DNA from: Kitagawia praeruptora | Taxonomy: Eukaryota > Streptophyta > Magnoliopsida > Apiales > Apiaceae | Length of the DNA stretch: 64,000 nucleotides | Reading direction: 5' to 3' | NCBI GenBank assembly: GCA_037693485.1 | Contig: CM075348.1 | Location: 28,266,501-28,330,500, forward strand | Shown here: positions 42,701-53,753 of the stretch, in pieces | How the letters are laid out: each line of letters starts with the position of its first letter | Position numbering within the stretch: position 1 is the stretch's first letter | Notes under the pieces: generated by a model | The model's database searches: none | Told to the model about the DNA's origin: nothing | The model's input: the letters and a program-made list of their open reading frames with translations, nothing else | Translations under genes and position numbers: made by a program

Positions 42701-42708
42701 AATATATA
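42701..42708 (-). promoter_or_regulatory. Probable TATA box of the HD-Zip gene
   Basis: Minus-strand CTATATATTTAC lies about 120 nt upstream of the start codon, a sensible distance for a 5' UTR of about 90 nt. Confidence 0.5.
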
Positions 42709-43104
42709 GTCAGATGCGTATGTATGAGACTAGTCGAATCGAATGATCTACAAAGTTTGGACACCTGTTGACGTTTTAAAAAATTGAAAAAAGAAAAAGA
42801 AAAAAAGGGAAGTACATACCTGGCATGCATGCCTTAAATTCATTGTTGATTTCTCTTGATCAGCGGTGGTGTTTAATTTCGTGTGCCACTTTTACTCCTG
42901 TCACTTGTTAGCATTTCTAATCTTGTTTCTTGCCTTTACTTCTATTTCTAATTATGAAGTGAAGTCGTAATCTAAGTTTCTACATTTAACAGTTGCGGTG
43001 GGGATAGGAGAGCTATAGTTTCTTGTCCCGCATACAAGTTAAACATGTGTGTTTAACTTCTTTTAAATAAATGACTGATTAGAGGAATAATAACTATTAT
43101 ATGC
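42709..43104. other. Upstream region of the HD-Zip gene
   Basis: Promoter-proximal sequence with a purine-rich run on the plus strand at about 42778-42808. No specific regulatory site is claimed. Confidence 0.35.
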
Positions 43105-43112
43105 ACATAGGG

Positions 43113-43896
43113 TAAGGATGACAAACGGGTCGGTCGGTTCGGGTTTTGTGAAAACCGGACCCGGATCCAAATATGTATATTGGACCTAGATTCAGACCCA
43201 GACCAGATTGAAACCCAAATTCCTGGACCCAGACCTGATCCGTCGGATTTCGATTCGGTTCGGGTTTTAATCGGATCTCAATTGATATATATAATTGTTT
43301 ATCAACAATTTTTTTTGAAACAATAATTAATCTACTAGAATAATATATTTAATCAAATATGAAGGAAAATGTAAATTCTAAATAAGCGCATGCATCATCA
43401 AATATATATAATTAAAAGATGAATAGTAAAAATATGTCTCTCAATTTATAACATTTATATGCTACAAATTGACTTGAATGCTTTATTAGATGAGTTTTTT
43501 GTTATAATTTATGAACAGAACAAATACTGTTGGCGAGATTACAAGAAACTATATAGTAACTTTAAGTTGAATGGGGGTTAAATTAATAGCATTAAAATAA
43601 TTAGACTATTAAAATATTAATAATTAAAAATATATTATATATACACTATATATTATACACAAATCTACATGTATTTATACTTCGGATCCGGGTTTGATAA
43701 AGTTTCGGTTCAATTTTTCGGGTTTTGGGTCCGGTTCGGTTCGGTTAGCATAAAACCCAAACCCGACCCAAAATTTATTCGGGTCTAAAAATAAATTTCA
43801 AACCCAGATCCAGATCCAAAAATTCGGATTTGATTAGACCCAATCGAATCGAAACGGGTCGGGTATCCATCAGGTCGGGACAAATTGTCATCCCTA
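43113..43896. mobile_element. Non-autonomous hAT element (784 bp), TSD ACATAGGG
   Basis: Perfect 8-bp TSD ACATAGGG (43105-43112 and 43897-43904). TIRs TAAGGATGACAA and TAGGGATGACAA. Subterminal regions are rich in CGGGT/ACCCG and CGGTTC words. It lies about 530 bp upstream of the HD-Zip start codon. Confidence 0.88.
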
Positions 43897-43904
43897 ACAT
43901 AGGG

Positions 43905-46860
43905 TATCAATAACATACCCTATTATTATTTTCCAAATTAGTCGGGAAAAAAAAATCAATGCTCACATGCATACCTCACACTAGCTATAATCTTCTACAA
44001 TCAGAAAGAAAGAGGGATATTTTCTGGGATGTAAGTCATGGTTGATTTTTATTTTTGGCCCCTTGGTAAGTGAATATTGGTCCCCCGATAATTATAAGTG
44101 CAATTTCGCCCCCTTAACAATCATGCTGGCTTCAGTGATAAAGTTACTGCAATTGATGGAACACCCCTGAGCACTTATCAGAAATTGACAGTAGCACCAC
44201 ATCTGGTTTTGCGTAAACATGAATTCCCCGAAAACCAAGTTAGAATCGTCATTTTCATGCATAACATAGTTTTTCTTGTGATAGTCTCTGTTAGAGACTC
44301 TTTGTTTCTGTTGCTCAGTGTGAAATCATGTTATATTTTTTCAGTCATATCATATTTGTAAGACAAAGTAAATGAAATTAAAACACCAGTTCTACTGTAA
44401 TCCTATATTTGTGATTGGTTGCCTTTAATAGTATAGAGATTGAAAAAGTGGGGAGCAGCAGCAAATTAAGGATTATAATGTTACCAACTATAAGAAGCAA
44501 GGAAACTTCACATTCTTGACAAATATAGGACCAATTTTTTTAAAAAGATTCTCTCTTTTCTTTTCTTTTTTTCCTCCTTTATGTCAAGAGAAGCCACATA
44601 TCTATCTTTGAAATTTGAAAGCTTCCTAACTTGTATTCATATGGATCTCTCTTAATGTGTCTTCATTTAAAATATTCTACGTGGCATGCTTCCTGTCCAT
44701 GTCATCATCAATGGCACGTCTTGATACCATAGATGACGTGTCAACAGTAGGGTATTCGACGTGGCCTACTCGAGAGTGAGTTGTCCATTTCATGATTGAG
44801 TTATGTCCCCTCCACTTGGGGGGAGTTGTCGCATGTGTGGCCAAAGATGCAATGAACAGTTAATTCCGCTGGAGATATGTCAATTTTGTGAGCATTATTT
44901 GGCCCCTTGAAGTCCATTCTGAATGGCTCCACCACTTCTCTTTATCACATACCAACTCTTTGTGAACATGACCTGCTCTTTGTCTTGAACGGCCATTATT
45001 TTGTGTTGTTTCTTTCAAATTTCTTGGTTCTTGATATACTAATGAATTGTACCTCTAAATTCCAAGTATCAAAACAGATGGGTACCTAAAACTGGACATG
45101 AGTCAGATGTTCTGAGGTGCAAAATATGACAACGGTAACGGAAACCAACATATGTCTGTCATGTATAGCTAGGTGTATTCAATTCTCAAATACTACATAT
45201 ACATGAAGTCGTTTCAATGTACTAGGCTCCCGCATCACTTGAATATCTGAAATTTCTAATATAGATGATAAGTAACCAACTTATCTAAAACCTTAAGGTG
45301 TTAGAGGGAGGCCTTATATGGATCTTATATTATATTCTAACAATAGATACTAAAATTACATGTTATCGTTAGACGAGTATATTCAGATTGTTGAAGGGTT
45401 ATCTTGTGGACCAAAAATTAGAGTTGTCTAATTTAAGATAATCAAGTGTCATAATTTTATCAACTTAGGAGTTGGAAATGGGCTTTTCATATGATGATTA
45501 CAAAGTAAATGTTGCTTTGTGTCATGCATGAATGTCACAGTATTCAGAAGGGGATTGATTGAATGTTTTATTCTTTGCGGATAAGTATTAGAATTGTGAG
45601 AGCAACTACATTAGAACTGGAGTACACTTTGCACAACACGTTTTCTCACTTTAGCCTATTTTCTTAAATTAAAAGTAAAAATGTCAAAAGTGTTTGAATT
45701 TTGTGTCCTTTGAAAAGGGGCCAGTGTTACATGTATCTTGAATCAACCTACAGTTTCACCAAGTCTTTTCAACTTGTTGAGGTGGTGCATATGCTTTTTG
45801 TGCAGTATAGGTCCCAAGTTTGTTTTACGGCTCTCAACAATGGTGACTGCTGACCTTTGGATAAGAATCCTATAATCATGTATTCATCCATACTAATATG
45901 AGATCATCAGGAACCAGTATTTTCTTGGTACGTTTAAAAACAAAGATATATCTGCAGTCTGCAAACATGATGAGAACCTTTATTGGATATGGGAAGTTTG
46001 ATATGCTCATAAAGAAGCATCACAATTCTTCTCTCAACATGTGACTGATTGGGAAAGACTTCTAAGTAGCAAAACCTGCAAACTCGCTAAGGCACACCAC
46101 AATCATTCTCTCAACAAATAATTGTTGGCCAAGGACTTCTGTTTCATCCATTCTTCAAGTTACAAATTTAGTTTTAACCAGAAATATATATTGTTTATTT
46201 TCCTCATGCACTCAAAATAGAGTACAAATGATACGTAAAATGTAAAATCTGTATTTACAACTTACGTACAAATTAATTTCAATCTCTCTAACGTTATAAC
46301 TTGATGGGGATACTCTCAATACAGCGGCAAAAGTAATGAATATTAGCAAAAATAGAGCATACGAGTACTTCATCTTTTGTAATTAGTTGTATGAAGAAAA
46401 ATTAACTACAAACCAACATAGAAAAAAATTAGACAAATGTTAAGATTTCCACTGAATACATATTTAGAGAACTAGTAGTCTGCTAGGTGTTCTAAAATAA
46501 TTTCAATTGACATGGCATGACATATTACATATTATATGTTTTAATTTGTGGTCACAAATATACTTATATGCTACGTATTTTTTATATTCTCTTCATTTCA
46601 TTTTAAGTATCGTTTTTTAATCAAGTTTAAACTTTAATTTAAGTGTCATTTTTACATTTTTAAGACAAACAAATTTTATTTTTATCAAAATATCCTTTTA
46701 TTACAATTATAATATTAAACGGTTTTTCTAATGTATGTCCCAATAATACATAATATTCACTTGATGATACATGACTGGGCCTTCACCGAGAACTATTACA
46801 TATTATTCGACAATCGCATAAAGCTTGATATTGCTGGTATACATAAATGTTATGCATGTA
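43905..46860. other. Long intergenic stretch; no gene seen
   Basis: AT-rich. A plus-strand frame at 44098-44361 begins with a non-repetitive segment (AIDGTPLSTYQKLTVAPHLV) and then becomes low-complexity hydrophobic; I do not recognise it and do not call a gene. No transposon ends with convincing TSDs were found. Confidence 0.4.
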
Positions 46861-46869
46861 TTGTATAGA

Positions 46870-47175
46870 GGCTCCTGGTCTATGGCAAACGTATGCCATA
46901 GACCTGTTATATAATATATTGTTTCTGAGTCGTTGGATCAACCATCCAACGGCTGTGGTTTAAAAAAATCATCATCGCATCGTAGAAAGGAGAAATTACC
47001 CAAATGTCCCTTTGTTTTCACACCAAAAATCTACTATTCATCGTACCGCAAAAACTTTCTGCGGTATGATATCTATTTTTTTTAAACCCCAGCTGTTGGA
47101 TGACTGATCCAACAGCACAGAAACAGTATGTTGTATAACAGGTCTATGGCATACGTTTGCCATAGACCGGGACCC
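46870..47175. mobile_element. Multi-hairpin MITE, copy 2 (306 bp)
   Basis: Same architecture and words as 38578-38956 (terminal GGCTCCTGGTC..., GTTGGATCA/TGATCCAAC, GTACCGCA...TGCGGTA, AGAAACAGTATGTT), but diverged and with the central part partly lost. Flanked by TTGTATAGA (46861-46869) and TTGTATAAA (47176-47184), a 9-bp TSD with one mismatch. Confidence 0.8.
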
Positions 47176-47312
47176 TTGTATAAAATCTCTAAAGGTCCAC
47201 AAAATGTAGCATATTTAATACGTTATTAAGTTCGATAAGGCAAAATCGTTAAATTTCTAAGTGTGGTAAGAATAACTAGCCCCTATAATTATATGAAGAA
47301 ACAAAAAATATG

Positions 47313-47404
47313 GCAACAAAGGGTTGGTACAGTGGTCGAGGTCTTAACTTCTCTAACAGAGGTCAAAAGTTCGACTCCTGGATGTGCATGTGTTTAACTA
47401 TCAA
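47313..47404 (+). mobile_element. tRNA-derived SINE (92 bp)
   Basis: Flanked by perfect 14-bp direct repeats AAACAAAAAATATG (47299-47312 and 47405-47418). The body has pol III promoter boxes: an A-box-like GGTTGGTACAGTGGTCG and a B-box-like GTTCGACTCC about 35 nt apart, as in plant SINEs derived from tRNA. It is very short and ends GTTTAACTATCAA. Confidence 0.75.
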
Positions 47405-47418
47405 AAACAAAAAATATG

Positions 47419-47890
47419 TTGTAACAATGGTTTGTCGGAAACCTAGACTGACGGATGCGTAAAATACAAAGCTTTAATACTTTTTACTCAGGGCAATAAA
47501 GTAACATGTTCTCAATTTTAAAAATTGATCAAATTCACAGCAAAATAATAAATTTATTTTCAAACAAAAAGATTAATACATAATTGGTTGTTATAGTATG
47601 TGGGCTATCTCCAATGGGGAATCCAAACAAGCCCACATCTCCAATCTATTTGCTTCCTAGGTTTCCTAGCTTAGTTAACATTTTTTTTAATTAATTTATT
47701 TTTATTAATAATAATAATAATAGATTCTCTCTGCTCAAAAATTTTAACCAATTAAAATTTGTCAACTCAAAGTAATCATTAGAACGTACCCCTTCTCCAA
47801 GTATTAGTAGTATTAAATAGGGAAAGATTATAAAGATATAATTAGAAAATAAAATTACATTAGTGATAAAAAAAATCTAATAAATACTAT
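47419..47890. other. AT-rich intergenic; no gene seen
   Basis: AT-rich, with a short (AAT)n tract near 47707. No gene or bounded transposon recognised. Confidence 0.4.
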
Positions 47891-47891
47891 T

Positions 47892-48800
47892 CTTTTTTTT
47901 CGAAAAGCAGAAAACCATTCATTGGGCCAAAGGCCAAATATCCAGGGAACAAAGAGAAACTAAAAGCTGTGTTCGAACAATACTCGGATTACCAGCCCAA
48001 CACCAAGTTTGAGATACTAGATAGCAGCAGAAAAGAAACTAAAATAAACCTTAAACAATAAAAGACCATAAATAAAAAACAAAGATCCCATACCACAAAA
48101 CAAAAGACTGGCCTAATAGATTCTCAGAAACTTTTGGACTACCAAGCATCCATTCCCACGAACACATTCCCAGCATGCAGCATCTGATCTTCACCTTAAT
48201 CTTCCAAAAGCTCCATCTCAGGGTTGAACACCACATCTTCCATTGCACCTACGTTAACTTCTTCTTCCAGGACCCAATCTTGCTTCATACCCAGACCCAT
48301 ATCTTGATTCCAGATTTCCACTACCCTTCCAAAGGGTTGTTTGATAAGAATCATCTGGTTTCAGTGATTTGCTCCATGCTGAGCAATGTAAGAAGCAAGT
48401 TCATTATCCACAGCGTCAGCCAATCGAATCTCCAATAGAAAATTTCTATCCCTTCTCCTCGTATTAAGCTATCTCACTATGAACTCATCATCAGGATGAC
48501 AACCTGCTTCGATTGAATCTTTCCACTCCCAATACGCGTTAACATGATCAGTTTCTAGGATTACTTTGGGGTAATCCTTGACAAAAGCGAGTTTCAGACC
48601 TTCCATAAAAGCATGATATTCATTATTCCTTCTTCTTTCTCTGCCAAGGAATCCAACCACCATACTTAGAATGTTACCTCTGTGATCTCGAGCTACTACT
48701 CCAATACCACTTACATTCCCATTTGGAAGCCTCTGGTTAGAGTAGTAACCATGCACGTTAATTTTTACAAATCCTCTCCTTGGTAACTCTCATCTTGGCT
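47892..48800 (-). mobile_element. 5'-truncated L1-type LINE
   Basis: A T run at 47892-47900 followed by CGAAAAGCAGAAAACCATTC marks the 3' end of a minus-strand LINE. Minus-strand 48756-48469 encodes an RNase H (RVT_3) domain: GIGVVARDHRGNILSMVVGF, EYHAFMEGLKLAF, VILETDHVNAYW. The stretch between the RNase H frame and the poly(A) is presumed 3' UTR. The 5' limit is not fixed; no convincing TSD was found. Confidence 0.7.
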
Positions 48801-48872
48801 ACACATCCACCATGGCTAGATACAAAAGATGTGTTCTAATATGGTAATAAAAGGGAGAGAAAAAATGATGAG

Positions 48873-50412
48873 TGTTCGCACTTATTCACGCAAGAGAACG
48901 TGGTCAACAAGTAATATAGAGTAAATAGGATTCGTTCCCACAGAGACTCAAATTGTTCGTTATGTCCACTTATGCACCAGCTTATGATTTACACTCACTG
49001 CTAAGACAATCACAATTTTGGTTTGATTTAACTATTGTTTAATTACCAACTAAGCCAATTACGAGAAAATAACTTAACTTTAACTTTATAATAAACAAAC
49101 ATGGGATTTCAATTTCATTTACTACTTCATCTAGAATCTTATGCCCCTTAGCCTAGCATGTGACCGAGTTGATTACTGATTAGATGCACTAAACTGATAC
49201 ACACCAACTTTCGTTGTGCATATACCATCCTACTGATCATCCACAATTGATAGAAGTCAAGTAGTCACCAAATATGTGTAGTCCCTATATGTCTATAGCA
49301 ATTGAACACATACCGGTTGAAAATCAAGCACCCATTAAACCACATAGTCGATGCAAGACGGTTAGAATTACATCACAAATTAATACATGTTCTTCACATG
49401 CAAAAACCTATGCTAGCATGAATTGTTCTAAACCCTATATCCACTTTCGCATTCACTAGGATTAAACAAACAATTACAAGTGTTCGCGACGCACTTATAA
49501 CGAGTAAGCATAAACACACTAGGCAATCAATACATTCAATCACACACCAAGGCATAATTAACACTCAATTTCTAGAATCCATAGCAAAATCCATTAAAAC
49601 CCCATGATAACGAATTAGCCCATAATTGACCTAATTGTCATCATGGGTTCTATTGAAAGCATAACTCTAAAATAAACAAGTAAAAATAGAGAAGAAGTAA
49701 TAAGGTTTAGAATTAAATCCCCACAATAGAAGAATACAAAGGTTCAAGAATAATCCTTGCTTGTCACTAGCTTGGAGGAATTCCTTCTCCTTTTTTCTCT
49801 TCCCAAGAACTAGGTTATATTAAATAACGTATGTCTCTTATGATTACAAGGGTTGGATGTTGATATAGGCTTTTTCCTACTCTTGCCCAATAAGAAAAAT
49901 ACCTAAAATACAACTAGAAATCGATTTTTATGTCAAAAACCACTTAAAATACAATTTCAGATCGAATAAGGGCAAAACTGGAAAATCAGCACGACCCCGA
50001 GCACTTTGCTCAAGAACTGGCGCAGTTTGCTCAAGCCAATTCTGCTCACTGGCGCACTTTGCTCAAGAACTGGCGCAGTTTGCCCAGGCTACTTCTGGTC
50101 ACGTTTTTTTCTCCTTCGTTTTTTAGCTTTTTCTCCTTCGTTTTTGCTCCGTTTGCTCCCGTTCTTTTTGCGTTCTCTTCCGTTTTCAATCCTCTATGCT
50201 TGGAATCCTCATGGTGAACCATAACAAGACTCCATTCTATATTATTAAGCCCGATTCCAACTCCAAAAGTAACAGAAACAACGATCTTAATCATCATTAT
50301 TCCAACCCTGCACAATTAAACAAACACATCAAAACTACCAAAATCTTGAGGTCAAAACAATCAATTTAAGCCGATTTAGAATGTTCCAAGTGGATATAAA
50401 ATCCACTTATCA
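48873..50412 (-). repeat. Athila 3' LTR (1540 bp)
   Basis: Near-identical to 59311-60850. Around 49990-50095 it has tandem words TTTGCTCAAGAACTGGCGCA. Small frames inside are repeated identically in the other LTR and are not genes. Confidence 0.93.
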
Positions 50413-50423
50413 CACCCCCAAAC
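50413..50423 (-). other. Athila polypurine tract
   Basis: Minus-strand AGTTTGGGGGTG immediately precedes the 3' LTR. Confidence 0.75.
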
Positions 50424-51865
50424 TTAAACTGATGCTTGTCCTCAAGCATATACAATTACAACTAACTAACTAATTAGTACCACTTCCGTAGGTGATCACG
50501 GTTGCATTTGGCATATGCAACAAGCCATTTAAACCCCTAGGCAGCCCTAGTGGACGAGTAAGGTCTCGTGAGGGCCTATAGTGAATGTACCCACAAAATC
50601 CAATGCAATGCAATGCATGAATGCAACTACTATGAAAATGCAAGATCCCCTTCAAACTCACCAAAACCAACTAACAAGCAAATATCTCAATGAACGTAAC
50701 AAATCCAAGCAGAGCTCGACTAAGTCCCCGTATACTAACAATACATGAACAGAAACGTGCGTGTGTGCAATGCTCATCAGAAATACCCCCAGAACTAGGT
50801 CAAAAATCATACATGCTTTCCGTCAAGACAATCACAGGTTTATAACTAGAATAGACTGTAGACACTCCATAACCTAGGAACACCTCCACCCTTATCCAAG
50901 GTAGACAGAAACTCATGCTTTATTACTATACTACGACACTACATATACAATAAGCATGCTTATTTAACCGTGCAATGAATGAGACCCCAAAAGGCTTATA
51001 CAATAATACCCATGTAGCGAATGTTGGGTCAGTGGATCCCAGACTATAAAGCCTTAGGTCACTAGGACTAAGTCCCCTCAGACTTAATTACTCGAGTATT
51101 AAAGAGCTCACTCTGGTTAATTTTGCATTTAAATTATTTATATGACTCTTTTTTTTTCTTTTTTTTTTATCTTTTATATTTTTTTTTCTTTTTTTTTTTT
51201 ATTTTTTCCGCAATCTGGAATGAGCCTTTCTCAATTCCAACCCTAGACTACTCATATAAATATGAGCTGGCTACTAGCCATTTGACGCCTAGCCTTTATT
51301 GACAAATATTAACAACTAGCATGAAAATTCCTGGTTTCCCCCAAACTTAGACTTTAATGTTCTTACGCTATAAAGGGAATAACGAAAATTCTAAATATAA
51401 ACAAGTGATTAAATCTCAAAACATCCCACAGGCATGACCCTAACCTAGCCCAACAGCACCCCAATGAGACTGTGTAATAAATTTTGTTCCCGTAACATGC
51501 AAGTCAATTTCATAGAAACTATAAATCAGCCCTCTACTCATCATCATCACACCCAAATCAACATCCACCTATCAATCAGAATCAGCTCGTCCTAAGGGAT
51601 CATGAAATATGCATGCCATGAAAATGCAACTAAATGAAAACTCACATGGTATACGACAATAAAACAAAATGTCCTATATGAACAAACGTAGATAATACAA
51701 ACATAACAATCATGCATGAACTATCACTACTATGCAACATGATATCCTATATGACCACACAATACAACAAAACATACAACTACTATCCCCCAAATCACCC
51801 CCAAACTTAACATATTCAATGCCCTCATTGAATGGAAGTAAATACAAGGGATAGTAGAAACATAC
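50424..51865 (-). other. Athila 3' non-coding region
   Basis: Long untranslated stretch between the 3' ORF and the polypurine tract, with a plus-strand T-rich tract at about 51146-51210. No gene seen. Confidence 0.6.
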
Positions 51866-53002
51866 CTACTCATCCTCGCTGTCGTCACCCTCCTCATCCT
51901 CTTCCGAAGAATCAGTTGGAGGATACGGAATCCGGGATCCAAAAATAGGCCACTGAATCGGAGTACTCGGTGACTGGAATTTTGCCTCCAAAGCTACGCC
52001 CATGTCTTCTGAATATTGGCGACTGCTATCATGCATAACATCCAACCGCCTAGTCAATCGCCGCAAATAAGACTCAAGAGTGGACATATTCCCCGTACTC
52101 TGCTGTGAACCGGCTCTAGCAACTCCCGATCCCTCGGCTACATGACCACCTGCACCACTAACACCACCTTCGGCCTCCTTCATTCGCCCAATAGACGAAT
52201 CAGCAATAGGAGCCCCAGGCTTTTGCACCGGCTCATCCACACGCGGTGGCACTTTTGCAACATCACACAATCCCGTAATAATGGAAGCATAGGGAATACT
52301 AGCTGTCGAATTACCCTTCAAAAACCGAAGAATCGTTTGATTAATCAAGTAACCCAAATCGACATACTCACCTTTTAAAATACCCCACAAAAGGATAGCC
52401 CTGTCAACAGTAACTTCCGTCACATGAGACGACGGAAGGATACTAGTACATATGAATAAGAACCATGCACGGGCAAACTTAGTCAATGATGCGGACGGAA
52501 AATTCCTCTTTTCGTTAGTACCCGCCTTACACCTCCATACCGCCCCTGGAACACACAACTCACCGATGACAACATCAAGATCAACATCTCCCACCGTCTT
52601 TCGTCCCCAATCCTCAACACCCCTAGATTTAGGCAACTGACCAATCAAATTCCGAATTGCTCGAGGAGAATAATCAACCTGTTGTCCCCTAACAATCGTG
52701 GAGTTATTCTGCTCTACTGAAGCATTAGCGTAAAACTCCCGAACAACATTCAATGGCACATCATTAGCCAATTCGCAAAATACCTTCCAACCCCTCACAT
52801 TCACCATAGCCACCATCTCCTCGTTATCACGAGGCACAAACCTCCTCTCCTTTATAACTCCCTTACGAACTAATCGACCGTACTCCGACTCGGCCTCCGA
52901 ATTCACAAATTTCACTACCCCTTCTTCCACAATAGCATCCTCATCCACCGATGGACGGCTACTACTACTACTACCTACCAATTTTTGTCTTTTGGGAGCC
53001 AT
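51866..53002 (-). CDS. Athila 3' ORF (plant-transposon-protein-like, 378 aa)
   Basis: An ORF downstream of integrase, in the position where Athila elements carry an extra or env-like gene. The start chosen is MAPKRQKLVG; an in-frame ATG 27 nt upstream adds a hydrophobic extension that is less typical. Visible parts are a Ser/Arg N terminus, a globular segment with RGWKVFCELANDVPLNVVREFYANA, RAIRNLIGQLP, WFLFICTSILPSSHVTEV and LWGILKGEYVDLG, then a Gly-rich and Arg-rich segment and an acidic tail SSEEDEEGDDSEDE. The middle matches my memory of the 'putative plant transposon protein' domain found in Athila elements. No transmembrane segment typical of an envelope is evident. Function unknown. 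Confidence 0.75.
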   Translation of the reverse strand: MAPKRQKLVGSSSSSRPSVDEDAIVEEGVVKFVNSEAESEYGRLVRKGVIKERRFVPRDNEEMVAMVNVRGWKVFCELANDVPLNVVREFYANASVEQNNSTIVRGQQVDYSPRAIRNLIGQLPKSRGVEDWGRKTVGDVDLDVVIGELCVPGAVWRCKAGTNEKRNFPSASLTKFARAWFLFICTSILPSSHVTEVTVDRAILLWGILKGEYVDLGYLINQTILRFLKGNSTASIPYASIITGLCDVAKVPPRVDEPVQKPGAPIADSSIGRMKEAEGGVSGAGGHVAEGSGVARAGSQQSTGNMSTLESYLRRLTRRLDVMHDSSRQYSEDMGVALEAKFQSPSTPIQWPIFGSRIPYPPTDSSEEDEEGDDSEDE

Positions 53003-53469
53003 AACAACAAGAACAACAATCCACACCACAAAATTCGAATTTCAACAAAAACCCCCAATTCAAGAACACAACCAAACCCTAATTGGCAAGAACACAATTC
53101 GTAGAAATTACAAAGATGAGATTAGAACAATACCATACGAATTGAAGAGGTGTCCTTGCAAGAATAAGCCTCCAATAATCCGAATATATCCTCCCCTTGA
53201 GCTTGGAATTGATGTATGGGTATAGTTTGTGAATGAGAAGTGTATGTATAGAAAAGTGTATGGAGGAATTGTTAATGGATGATGATGTATAAAAATAGAG
53301 AGATGTATATATAAGGTGAGATGGAATTGGGTTAGGAGAGGAATTAGATATAGAATTGGAGTAGGAGGTGTTAGGGTTTTTGATTTGAGAGTGTATGAGT
53401 ATATGGTATAAGAGCTGTATATAATTTGGGGGAAATTTTTTTTTTTTATATATATAAGAACAGCTAACA

Positions 53470-53640
53470 GGGGCTAGGGGGCAGTTTGCTCGGGAACTGG
53501 CGCAGTTTGCGCCGTAGGATTCTGGAAGCGCAGGCGCAGTCTGCGCGAGAAATGGCGCAAGTTGCGCGGCTGGGTTCTGCGTTACAGGCGCAGTCTGCGC
53601 GGAAATGGCGCAGTTTGCGCGGAAAGCTTCTGTTCTCTAT
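53470..53640. repeat. GC-rich GGCGCAGTTTGCGC repeats in Athila
   Basis: Five or six imperfect copies of a 14-25-nt unit, each with the near-palindrome GCGCAGT(T/C)TGCGC, in an otherwise AT-rich context. Related but mutated units (GGCGCAGTTTGCTC) lie in both LTRs near 50015-50090 and 60453-60530. Confidence 0.85.
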
Positions 53641-53753
53641 ATTTTATTTTATTTTTTTTTTTTTTACTAGAAGAATCTTGTATACAACAATGCTTGGGTT
53701 GCCTCCCAAGAAGCGCTTCTTTTACGTCAATAGCTTGACGTGACTTCCATGAT

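Noticed and set aside
44098..44361. Possible small plus-strand gene
   Set aside because: The first 40 residues look non-random, but there is no recognisable family, the frame continues into low-complexity sequence and no partner exon was found.
49274..50315. Short frames in the Athila LTR, repeated at 59712-60753
   Set aside because: The same frames occur in both LTRs; no start context, no domain, and they lie in long terminal repeat sequence.
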